This document shows, one piece after another, positions 16,321-23,252 of a stretch of DNA of 23,798 bases. The position numbers were made by a program, and so were the translations under genes. The notes beneath the pieces were generated by a model. The model was not told where the DNA came from. It searched no databases and saw only the letters and a list, made by a program, of their open reading frames with translations. The first letter of the stretch is position 1. Each line of letters starts with the position of its first letter. This DNA comes from a virus: positions 1 to 23,798 of IMG/VR virus record IMGVR_UViG_3300030107_000526. One strand, 5' to 3'.

Positions 16321-17535
16321 CTATTTAATAAAATACAAGTCTATGCCTGTACCTACATTTTTCATTTTTGTCCAAGTTGTTGGTATAATTGCTGTGTCTC
16401 TTATTTCTACCTGCCCTAACAATCCAACTATTGCCCATTCTTTTCTTCTCTCTTCTCTTGGAATATAAACTTTAGATTCGTCATAAGATGAGTTTAATTT
16501 GTTACGCATTAACAAATCACCTTTTTTGTGTGCTCCTTTATCTCTAGCATAGGCGTTTCTTTCAACATATTTTTTTGCTGTCTTTTCTTCGTCTGTTGAG
16601 GGAGGAGTAATACCACTTGGTATTTTATCTTTTGCATAAGAATGCTTTACTCCATCATCCATCCAAGTTACTTGCGTATAATTTTCTTGTACTATGACAC
16701 CCCATACATCTTTTTCGTATTTGTCTTTCCATTTTAAACTTTGTGAACCACCAACCATAGCAGAGGTATCATTAGGTCTTATTACACCTATTACTTTTGC
16801 CTCTTCACCTGCTTCAGCTAATCTTACTTTATCACCATCTAAAACAACTGTCATTCCATATGTTTCTACAATTTTATCATCACTTGCAAGTTCTGTTTTC
16901 CATTCAAAAAATTCTGCATAATCAACTGTTGTGCTTGCAGTTTGACTTCCCTCAGTTGACCAGTTTCCTGCATTGGTTAGCTTCGCTTCATTGTCAGTTG
17001 AGCCTGCATTATATTGTGTAAAGTAAAAAGCATCATTTGCACTTAAAGTGCCTACACCATTAAATTGTGCTCCTTGTCCTATTGACCATCTATCTCCATT
17101 ATCATCACCTTGGTCTTGATAAAATTCACAAGTTGCACCTCTTGCTTCAAAACCTACAAGTCTTAGTGTTGCACCTTCTCCACTACCTGGACCATAAAAA
17201 GTAACACCATCGCCACCGCCACTATGATTAAATCTTATTTCTTGCGGAGTAGTGTTACCTAAAAAAGTAGTGTTTAAATTACCTGCGGTTGTTATTGCAA
17301 CTTGGTCAGCCGCACTAAAAAATATTCCTGTGTTTGTATCACCAGAGTTTGCTATTGATGGAGCACCTGCTGAACCATCTGCTACTGCTTGAAGGTCAGT
17401 TGCTACGCCTGTAGTTTTTGCGGCAGTTACAGCACTATCGGCTATATCAGCAGTTGCTATTGTGCCATCTGTAATTTTTGCACTTGTTACTGCTGAGTCT
17501 GCTAATCCTGCTGTTGGTATTGTTGTTTTACTCAT
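16321..17535 (-). CDS. Tail fibre with C-terminal Peptidase_G2 intramolecular chaperone
   Basis: A 404-aa protein. N-terminal tandem (I/L)ADSAVT-(S/A)-AK units (10-20 and 31-40) are fibre linkers. The middle (about 95-190) is a beta-rich receptor-type segment. From about 205 to the end lies a Peptidase_G2 (PF11962) domain: DYAEFFEW (205-212), VVLDGDKVRLAEAGEEAKVIGVI (230-252), WKDKYEKDVWG (269-279), YIPREERRKEWAIVGLLGQV (357-376) and EIRD. This domain acts as a chaperone for fibre trimerisation and cuts itself off, as in the neck appendages of Bacillus phages such as GA-1. I cannot name the scissile bond. A GGAGG site precedes the ATG, and the next fibre upstream ends in a different chaperone, S74. 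Confidence 0.88.
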   Translation of the reverse strand: MSKTTIPTAGLADSAVTSAKITDGTIATADIADSAVTAAKTTGVATDLQAVADGSAGAPSIANSGDTNTGIFFSAADQVAITTAGNLNTTFLGNTTPQEIRFNHSGGGDGVTFYGPGSGEGATLRLVGFEARGATCEFYQDQGDDNGDRWSIGQGAQFNGVGTLSANDAFYFTQYNAGSTDNEAKLTNAGNWSTEGSQTASTTVDYAEFFEWKTELASDDKIVETYGMTVVLDGDKVRLAEAGEEAKVIGVIRPNDTSAMVGGSQSLKWKDKYEKDVWGVIVQENYTQVTWMDDGVKHSYAKDKIPSGITPPSTDEEKTAKKYVERNAYARDKGAHKKGDLLMRNKLNSSYDESKVYIPREERRKEWAIVGLLGQVEIRDTAIIPTTWTKMKNVGTGIDLYFIK

Positions 17536-17538
17536 GTG

Positions 17539-18837
17539 TTACGCCTCCTCTAAAGTTTTAACTTTAGCCTCTAAAGTTTCTATTTTTGTTTGTGCTTCTT
17601 GTAATGTTTTAAGCATTTGGTGATATAAATCAGTTGTATATATTTGTTTAAACTTACCATCCTTTTGTTCGTCTTCGTATCCATACAAACCATTTGAGTT
17701 AACAAGATTTGCATCTACAGTTTCTGTTTCTTGTGCAATTAAACCTGTAACAACTCTCTCCTCTTCATCTTGTTTGTATTTAAAATTTCTAACTTTAAGA
17801 CTTTTAATTTTATCCCATGTGCTTGGACAATCTTCAATATCTTTTTTAAGTCTTTCGTCAGATAAGTTTGCGTTGTTAGATTGGTAATTTGCTAAACCAC
17901 CATTAGCTGTGTAATATCCAACATTTCCTGCTGTTGAATTAGCATTAGAATAAAATAATAAAATTCCATTACCACCTGTGCTAGTTGGTCTGTAAACTGA
18001 AAAACCATCTGGAACTTTAAAAGTAGAACCATTAAAACCAGATGCACTTGTAACTCCAAAAAAAATATGCCCAGAATCATCAAGACGCAGTCTTTCAGCA
18101 GCATTAGTAGTAAGCCTCATAGAATTTCCATCATGATGATATGTTATAGAACCTATGTCATCATCTCCATTATCTCCAAAATAAATATTACCCTTATCAT
18201 CATTGCCACTTAAAATGCTTATGCCTGTGTGAGCACTTCCTTCGACAACTAATTCATCTGCTTGTGCATTTGGACCGACAGAAGCATCACCCGTAAATAT
18301 ATGTAATTTACCTTCTGGCACATCTTCTCCAATACCTACAAAATCACTACTTCCATCTACCATAAGTAAATGAGTATCAGTATCTCCTTCTACTCTAAAA
18401 TCTACAGCCGCACCACTTTCGTTAAATACTACTGCCGCATCTGTATCAAAAGTAGGAACTAATGCTTTTTTTAACTCACCATCCGTAGCATCTTCTATTA
18501 ACACATGGTCGTTGGAACTATCTAGCGTTACTAAAGTTTTAGCAGAAATAGTGTCATCTGGTATCCCTATTGTGCCCACACTCTTTGCTTGATGAACAAC
18601 ATAAATATTGTTTGTGCCGCTAGGAGGTGCACCGGTAAACGTTAATGTTGTGCCACTTAAAGTGTATGCTGAATTAGGGTCTTGTCTTACATTACCAACA
18701 AATACCTCTATATCTAATACACTGCTAGGTGCTACATCTAAAGTAAATGCAGTTGTGCTTGCATCACCACTAAACCTCTTACCTTGAAGAGATTGAAATG
18801 TATTTCTGGTATCTAAAGGTGTACCAATAAAAGGCAT
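17539..18837 (-). CDS. Tail fibre with C-terminal Peptidase_S74 chaperone
   Basis: A 432-aa protein. Residues 31-83 form an N-terminal beta domain related to that of the 409-aa fibre. A shaft unit follows (136-180: VVFNESGAAVDFRVE, then DFVGIGEDVPEGKLHI) like the repeats of the 333-aa protein. The C-terminal 110 residues are a Peptidase_S74 domain: SDERLKKDI at 326-334 with the self-cleavage dyad Ser326 and Lys331, then KVRNFKYK and VTGLIAQE, and a terminal coiled coil (about 406-432, LQEAQTKIETLEAKVKTLEEA). In the family this domain trimerises the fibre and then cuts itself off just before the serine. The cut here would release about 107 residues. Confidence 0.92.
   Translation of the reverse strand: MPFIGTPLDTRNTFQSLQGKRFSGDASTTAFTLDVAPSSVLDIEVFVGNVRQDPNSAYTLSGTTLTFTGAPPSGTNNIYVVHQAKSVGTIGIPDDTISAKTLVTLDSSNDHVLIEDATDGELKKALVPTFDTDAAVVFNESGAAVDFRVEGDTDTHLLMVDGSSDFVGIGEDVPEGKLHIFTGDASVGPNAQADELVVEGSAHTGISILSGNDDKGNIYFGDNGDDDIGSITYHHDGNSMRLTTNAAERLRLDDSGHIFFGVTSASGFNGSTFKVPDGFSVYRPTSTGGNGILLFYSNANSTAGNVGYYTANGGLANYQSNNANLSDERLKKDIEDCPSTWDKIKSLKVRNFKYKQDEEERVVTGLIAQETETVDANLVNSNGLYGYEDEQKDGKFKQIYTTDLYHQMLKTLQEAQTKIETLEAKVKTLEEA
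18298..18432 (-). repeat. Shaft module in the S74 fibre, related to the 333-aa fibre
   Basis: Residues 136-180. The core FNES-(S/G)-A-x-(V/L)-DFR-(I/V)-E and the following VGI-x-x-x-x-P strand are shared with 12382-12516 and 12202-12333, some 6 kb away, so fibre parts have been exchanged or duplicated. Confidence 0.7.
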
Positions 18838-18838
18838 C

Positions 18839-19186
18839 TTATGTTATCTCCATGATTGACACGCAAATATCAGCCGCACCAGATGCTGCTAATGACAGCG
18901 TATCTGTTGTTTCCATTACGACTTTATTTCCCGCAAGCAGTTCCAGCGTTCCGCCAACAGGAATCGGCGCATTAGTAACTAGCTCAACCGCCTGGTTTGC
19001 TTCGTCGTTTGCACCTGCTCTGTTAGAGGTATCTGAACTTAAAGTAACACTAGCAGTAATTTGCCCAGTTGTTGTATTACCTACCATAATACCAAGAACT
19101 ACAGTTGTTGTAGAACTAGCAACGGTATAGATAACATCAGAGCTGGTAACTCCTGCTTTAGTTACAACTTTAAAAGTATTAGCCAT
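18839..19186 (-). CDS. Small beta-rich virion protein, paralogue of the 124-aa protein
   Basis: A 115-aa all-beta protein placed between two fibre genes. It aligns with the 124-aa protein at 9589-9963 (shared MAN start, YTVASSTT strand, PIPVGG turn and VSIMEIT end). The Ala/Thr/Val-rich composition resembles a small fibre-associated or decoration subunit. There is no signal peptide or membrane segment. A strong AGGAGG site precedes the ATG. The DNA of this gene looks slightly more GC-rich than its surroundings (codons such as GCC, GCG and CCG in runs near 18860-19000), which may point to a different origin. Function is unknown. Confidence 0.8.
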   Translation of the reverse strand: MANTFKVVTKAGVTSSDVIYTVASSTTTVVLGIMVGNTTTGQITASVTLSSDTSNRAGANDEANQAVELVTNAPIPVGGTLELLAGNKVVMETTDTLSLAASGAADICVSIMEIT

Positions 19187-19205
19187 TTATCCTCCTCTTA
19201 TATTC

Positions 19206-20501
19206 CTAACCAAGCGCAATTGCAAGGGCAGTTGGGTCTTCAGTTGAGAACCCTGCACTCGTTAAATATGTTTTAAGTCTTGTTAATGTAGCTTTTCTAT
19301 TAGTGCCACCTGCACCGTCGTCTACAATTATTAAATCTGCGTCTGCTAAAGCAGCACCAATATCAGTTCCACCATCAATGTCTAATGTGTCTAATCCAAC
19401 AGAGTTGCTTGAAGCTGTAATTGTTTTGTTTGTAAAAGTTTGTGTTGCAGCAAGTCCAGCGATTGTATCTGTTGTTGCTGGTAAAGTTAATGTTGTATTA
19501 CCAGCAAATGCAGAGTGTGCTGGTGCTTGTAATTGAGCATAGTGTGCATTTGAGGATTCACAATAAAGTCTTAATACTGATTGTGAACCTGTATTTTTTA
19601 AATCTATAACACCACCCTCTACGGTAAGATCATCTCCTACACTTACATCACCAGTTACTGTGACTGAATCAACGTAAGCATCTTTAAATCTTACAGAGTT
19701 AGTTCCTAAATCTACATCACTATCTGTCTGTGGTCCAAACACTCCGTCTGATACAAATACTTGTTCTGCATTTGCAGCATAGAAATGTATTTCGTCTGCT
19801 GTTTCAAAATCTATTTTTGTTTGATCATCTTCACCAATCTTAACATCAGTTGCTAATATTGATGTAATTCCTGTTTGTGCAGCATCTACGCTTAATGTGT
19901 TGGTAGATAATGATACACCTGTTCCTGCTGTAAAAGCAGTTTTAGACATCGCTATTGCTGCAGAGCTATTAATGTCCGCATTGACAATAACACCAGAACC
20001 AATTGCTGCTGTTCCAGTTGTTCCTATAGTTATGTCACCAGATATCGCTACAGGATTAAAGTTTGTGCCATCACTAATAAGAGCAGCACCACTGGTATTA
20101 GTTGTTAGGGTTAAATCATCACCGGAAATTGTTAAATCACCAGTAACAGTTAAATTACGACCTATGGTTACATCATTGTTTGCATCTTCAAATATTAATT
20201 TACTAGCAGGTATTGTGCAAAATACATCCTTTGTGCCCGAACTAAAATCAACTGCACTATCGCTGTTAGAACTAGATATAACTGTTGTACGTGCAAGATC
20301 AGAACTATCACCATCTAATGTGCCAAGTCCAACTTCAAACTCTGCCTGGTCTTGGTGTGCAATACAATAATAAACTGTATTAGAATTACCAATACCTGCT
20401 GCAAAAGTTTCAAAACCAGTTACCGCACCACCAAGTGATACAGTACCTGTTCCTGTTGTGGTAGTTGTTTCTTTTACTCTATCATTAATGACTAATGCCA
20501 T
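19206..20501 (-). CDS. Fibre protein with phage fibre N-terminal domain
   Basis: A 431-aa protein. Residues 1-101 form a recognisable N-terminal module: DRVKETTTTTGTGTVSLGGA, GFETFAAGIG, FEVGLGTL, LARTTVI-SSSNS, FSSGTKDVFCTIPASK. It is frequent at the start of marine phage fibres and likely anchors to the tail. It is followed by beta-repeats (115-170), a SDGVFGPQTDSDVDLGTNSVRFKDAYVDSVTV unit (about 251-282) related to the 409-aa fibre, and a TLPATTDTIAGLAATQTFTN strand (339-358), another common fibre unit. The C-terminus (370-431) is Asp/Ala-rich, without a chaperone domain. It is the first large fibre of the cassette, so it may be the base to which others join. That order-based role is inference. 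Confidence 0.84.
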   Translation of the reverse strand: MALVINDRVKETTTTTGTGTVSLGGAVTGFETFAAGIGNSNTVYYCIAHQDQAEFEVGLGTLDGDSSDLARTTVISSSNSDSAVDFSSGTKDVFCTIPASKLIFEDANNDVTIGRNLTVTGDLTISGDDLTLTTNTSGAALISDGTNFNPVAISGDITIGTTGTAAIGSGVIVNADINSSAAIAMSKTAFTAGTGVSLSTNTLSVDAAQTGITSILATDVKIGEDDQTKIDFETADEIHFYAANAEQVFVSDGVFGPQTDSDVDLGTNSVRFKDAYVDSVTVTGDVSVGDDLTVEGGVIDLKNTGSQSVLRLYCESSNAHYAQLQAPAHSAFAGNTTLTLPATTDTIAGLAATQTFTNKTITASSNSVGLDTLDIDGGTDIGAALADADLIIVDDGAGGTNRKATLTRLKTYLTSAGFSTEDPTALAIALG

Positions 20502-20509
20502 TTATACTC

Positions 20510-20938
20510 CTATGCTAATCTTAGTATAGCGTTACTTGCATCAGCTGTAGGAAACTGAATTGTAAATGTTCCGCTTGTAGATGTTTTATCTCCACCAAAA
20601 TCTAAAATACAAACTGCTTTATTTGAATTAGAACTATTATAAATCATAGCTCCTCTTGCAGTGATAGTAGCTGATGTAAAAGATATATCAGCAAAATCAC
20701 AAATAGCAGTAGTACCTGAAGTTGTTGGAGTAACACTGGTTAAACTTCCTCCACCAGAAGAATATGATCCTGAATCAGAAACTTCATTGGAAGTAGTAAA
20801 AGCAGTAGTTGAAGCATCTAAAGAAGCAGAGCTAGTATACAATGCAATTTTAAAAGTGTCTGCTCCATTAGTAAAATTATGTCCTTCAACAAGTAATTCT
20901 TGTTTAAAACTTGTGCATACAGCTTGTGTTATAGCCAT
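20510..20938 (-). CDS. Conserved small virion protein (SFKQELL family)
   Basis: A 142-aa beta-rich protein. The N-terminus AVCTSFKQELLVEGHNF with TFKIALYTSSASL, and the end DFGGDKTSTSGTFTIQFPT then ILRLA, match a very common marine phage family. It is usually found beside tail or fibre genes, but its function is not settled. Predicted strands alternate with Ser/Thr/Gly loops (residues 45-75), as expected of a virion part. It sits between the adaptor-like 232-aa gene and the first fibre, so it may connect fibre to tail. It starts two bases after the stop of the adaptor gene. Confidence 0.83.
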   Translation of the reverse strand: MAITQAVCTSFKQELLVEGHNFTNGADTFKIALYTSSASLDASTTAFTTSNEVSDSGSYSSGGGSLTSVTPTTSGTTAICDFADISFTSATITARGAMIYNSSNSNKAVCILDFGGDKTSTSGTFTIQFPTADASNAILRLA

Positions 20939-20940
20939 GT

Positions 20941-21639
20941 TTATTCTCCTCTAGTATTTGTTTTAACAGATGGCATAGGGAACTTTAGTTCTCCATGCAT
21001 GTACTCATCTCGTCTATGCCTTCCTTGTTGTTCTATGACTAATTCTTGCACAGCACGTTGATAAGATTGTTCGTATAATTGCAGCATGTCAGCTGGTCCC
21101 TTCAAAAACTTGAAGGCTTCTGCAAGACTTCCATAAAGCAATGCCATTGGGGCATTGTCACCCAACCAAGAGGTTGTGTTAGAACTAGATAGTCTTGTTG
21201 GTAATCTAGTTATTCCTAACTCCACGTTATACGCCGAATCTGGTGTAGGAGCAAGATAAATTGTGTTTTGATCCCACCATGACCAATATTTTGGTGTGCC
21301 TGTCGCTGTTCTATCTGGCCAATATTCGTTCATGTAACTAAGATCACGATGTTCTAAAAAATCTCTTGTTGGTGTTCCTGAAGCTGGAAATATATGCACA
21401 GTTCTTATTGTAGCAAGTGATGTAGGATCAGGCGACGTGCCACCAGGTAATGATAAAAAAGGATTGCTAGCAACAAGGTTAGCTGATTGATGTGATTTAA
21501 AAGCATCAAGGTCAACTTCTTTCAATATCCTGTTTTCTGTGTGTTCGATGAAATCGTTTGTAATTGTAGATGTTAACACATCAGTGCTAGTTTCTGTATA
21601 GTCTAGTATTTGTTGTGTTAGTTCTGCGTATGTAGTCAT
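20941..21639 (-). CDS. Tail adaptor-type protein (T7 gp11/SU10 adaptor-like)
   Basis: A 232-aa protein. The N-terminal helix TYAELTQQILDYTETSTDVL and FIEHTENRILKEVDLDAFKS is typical of adaptor proteins that join portal to nozzle. A beta domain follows (RTVHIFPASG, FLEHRDLSYMNEYWPD, PKYWSWWDQNTIYLAPTPD at about 115-135), then a long C-terminal helix APMALLYGSLAEAFKFLKGPADMLQLYEQSYQRAV. The order helix bundle, YW-x-W/IYLAPTP strand, helix is the signature I associate with the SU10-type adaptor. It acts in the virion under the portal. Its start shares a base with the stop of the 164-aa gene (TAATG). Confidence 0.84.
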   Translation of the reverse strand: MTTYAELTQQILDYTETSTDVLTSTITNDFIEHTENRILKEVDLDAFKSHQSANLVASNPFLSLPGGTSPDPTSLATIRTVHIFPASGTPTRDFLEHRDLSYMNEYWPDRTATGTPKYWSWWDQNTIYLAPTPDSAYNVELGITRLPTRLSSSNTTSWLGDNAPMALLYGSLAEAFKFLKGPADMLQLYEQSYQRAVQELVIEQQGRHRRDEYMHGELKFPMPSVKTNTRGE

Positions 21640-22133
21640 TAGTTACTCAATGTTGCTGGGCCAGCCGATGCTTGACCTCCGCCACCACTACCAGTGGTAG
21701 ATGGTGCAGTTGTCACTGTAAAAGTATAAATATCATCATCTGTTTTTGTTATACTAAAACCTGTTGATACCTCTATTTCTGATTCAGAAGCACCAAACAA
21801 ATTACCAGAAACAGTTCTAAATCTCACAGTATCACCCGTAGATCTTTTGTGTCCTGGTTCAAACACAGATACAGTTGTGCTAGAAGCTGTAAATCTAAAT
21901 GGATTCAAAGGTAATAGTCTTTCTGTAGCTGGTTCTTCTCTTGCTGGTCTTGGAAACTGTAAGGCTATCGCATCAGGTGAATGTTTGTTAGGTCTATCTT
22001 GTGGTGTTTTTGGTTCGTATTCACTTTCATGTACACGTGCGCCATTCCACTCCACAACCATTTCACTGTATGGATATTCCATACCGCTACGGTCAGAAAT
22101 AAACTTAGCATATTTACCTGTTGCGTAAGACAT
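21639..22133 (-). CDS. Conserved virion protein (CDRSG/EWNG family)
   Basis: A 164-aa protein. The N-terminal half has MSYATGKYAKFISDRSGMEY, then MVVEWNGARVHESEYEPKTPQ, a pattern common in marine phages (a CDRSG-x-x-Y turn, here SDRSG, and EWNG-x-x-V). The C-terminal half is beta-rich with TVSVFEPGHKRSTGDTVRFR, resembling an immunoglobulin-like fold, and ends in a Ser/Gly/Pro tail. It probably sits near the head-tail joint, since the adaptor is next. No enzymatic motif is seen. Confidence 0.83.
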   Translation of the reverse strand: MSYATGKYAKFISDRSGMEYPYSEMVVEWNGARVHESEYEPKTPQDRPNKHSPDAIALQFPRPAREEPATERLLPLNPFRFTASSTTVSVFEPGHKRSTGDTVRFRTVSGNLFGASESEIEVSTGFSITKTDDDIYTFTVTTAPSTTGSGGGGQASAGPATLSN

Positions 22134-22136
22134 TTA

Positions 22137-22379
22137 TTAGCTCCAAGTATACTTGCCACCTTTTGTAGCGGCACCCATTCCTAGTTTAGTTCCAGTCACT
22201 TTACCTTTTTCTACTGTAATATCTACAGCTTTACCCTTTGCAGGTGCAATACCTTTTGTGGTAACAGCAGCAGCTTCAACAGGATTAGGTATGTTATTTT
22301 GACCTCTACCAAACTTTATACCGCTTTTATCTCCTTCTCTAGGATTAGCAGTTTGTGTGTTATGGTTTCTATTGCTCAT
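22137..22379 (-). CDS. Small basic Gly/Lys/Pro-rich protein, function unknown
   Basis: An 80-aa protein. A polar N-terminus (MSNRNHNTQTANPREGDKSG) with FGRGQNNIPNPVEAAAVTTKG is followed by a repetitive Lys/Gly/Thr-rich half (KGKAVDITVEKGKVTGTKLG, then MGAATKGGKYTWS). High Lys and Gly with few hydrophobic residues suggests an extended, possibly DNA- or head-bound protein. The start shares its A with the stop of the upstream Cys-rich gene (TAATG), and an AAGGAGG ribosome site within that gene precedes it, so coupling is likely. It is conserved in place among structural genes, but I know no function. Confidence 0.8.
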   Translation of the reverse strand: MSNRNHNTQTANPREGDKSGIKFGRGQNNIPNPVEAAAVTTKGIAPAKGKAVDITVEKGKVTGTKLGMGAATKGGKYTWS

Positions 22380-22486
22380 TAGTCCTCCTTTTTACATGTG
22401 CAGTCACCACAATCACATCTGTCGATAGTGCATGAACCATCTACGATGCAATGACATGTATGACCACATATTTCACATTTTGGCAT
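22379..22486 (-). CDS. Metallothionein-like 35-aa Cys-rich protein
   Basis: A tiny gene between the 249- and 80-aa genes. The 35-aa product has nine Cys (positions 4, 7, 11, 13, 19, 24, 26, 29, 31) and two His (9, 12). Its first part is CEICGHTCHC; its C-terminal CDCGDCTC is the C-x-C-x-x-C-x-C pattern of bacterial metallothioneins such as SmtA (CACEPCLC), which bind zinc, cadmium or copper. A perfect AGGAGG lies four bases before the ATG, partly in the stop of the 249-aa gene. Its stop shares a base with the next ATG, and its last codons hold the ribosome site for that gene. Both ends fit neighbours exactly, so it is very likely a real gene. A zinc-ribbon-like virion protein is possible, but the short spacings favour a metal cluster. 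Confidence 0.82.
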   Translation of the reverse strand: MPKCEICGHTCHCIVDGSCTIDRCDCGDCTCKKED

Positions 22487-22490
22487 ATGA

Positions 22491-22496
22491 CCTCCT
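22491..22496 (-). promoter_or_regulatory. Strong ribosome binding site for the Cys-rich gene
   Basis: AGGAGG on the minus strand, four bases before the ATG at 22486. Its first two bases are the last two of the TAG stop of the 249-aa gene. A full-strength site for so short a gene supports expression. Confidence 0.8.
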
Positions 22497-23244
22497 ATGG
22501 TATGTACGCCCGTGCCGGTTCAATTCTAAAAGAAACCCTTTCTCTATCGTTTTCACTAGCACGCTTAAATTCTTCGTCATACACCGCTTTTAAGTTTGCA
22601 CTTAACATCGGTGCTCTTTTCAAACTTATATAGTATGCCAAACCGGCAGTCAAACAAGGAAGAAAATAAAAAGGCACGTCAGCTTCATTGGTGTAGTTGC
22701 CTGCATCTTCTATTCTAGCTATATAAAAATACTTGAATATATATGCTTTATCAGGGCTAGGATACAGAAACAATGTCATGTCGTTTGCTGGTCTACCACT
22801 GCTAGTTGATCCACCTGTAGTCACTGTGCCAGGAACTAAAGCAAATTGTGTAGGTCTTGCATCTCCAGATGAAGAGTTTTCTTTTTTGCTTAAATTCATA
22901 AATTCAGTTCTAGATATTCTATTTACAGCCACATCTGTTGTGTCACTATCGCCTTCTAAATTAGAAGTTGCACCTGTTGTAGTTGTTACAACAGCATCTA
23001 CTATGTCCACTACGTTTTGATCTATGGCGTAAAAGTTTGTGCCAGCAGTGAGTGTTTGTGTTGCATATGTTATGGTCCATAAATTTAAACCACGATTTGC
23101 CCACTCTGCCAACATCAGATTCATAGATCGTCTAGCTGTTTTTAAATCATAGCCAGTGCGTGTCTCTAACTGACATCTTTCAAATGCCTCTTCTATTATC
23201 TCTTCTATTGAGAGATTAAAGGTTTGTGTGCCTGAATAAGCCAT
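22495..23244 (-). CDS. Adaptor-like head-tail connector protein
   Basis: A 249-aa protein with the conserved marine phage N-terminus IEEIIEEAFERCQLETRTGY, then DLKTARRSMNLMLAEWANRG and LNLWTI. The middle (about 70-165) is beta-rich. A PTQFAL strand leads to MTLFLYPSPDKAYIFKYFYI (about 170-190). The C-terminal helix is DVPFYFLPCLTAGLAYYISL with the later segment LKAVYDEEFKRASEND. The order of parts mirrors the 232-aa adaptor at 20941-21639, so the two are likely divergent relatives of one fold that make successive rings between portal and nozzle. No metal site or catalytic motif is seen. Confidence 0.84.
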   Translation of the reverse strand: MAYSGTQTFNLSIEEIIEEAFERCQLETRTGYDLKTARRSMNLMLAEWANRGLNLWTITYATQTLTAGTNFYAIDQNVVDIVDAVVTTTTGATSNLEGDSDTTDVAVNRISRTEFMNLSKKENSSSGDARPTQFALVPGTVTTGGSTSSGRPANDMTLFLYPSPDKAYIFKYFYIARIEDAGNYTNEADVPFYFLPCLTAGLAYYISLKRAPMLSANLKAVYDEEFKRASENDRERVSFRIEPARAYIP

Positions 23245-23252
23245 TTAAACCT

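Noticed and set aside
22379-22486. A classical zinc finger or zinc ribbon in place of a metallothionein
   Set aside because: The two CxxC-type knuckles and long linkers needed are absent. C-x-C pairs with one to two residue gaps fit a metal cluster better, although a ribbon cannot be fully ruled out.
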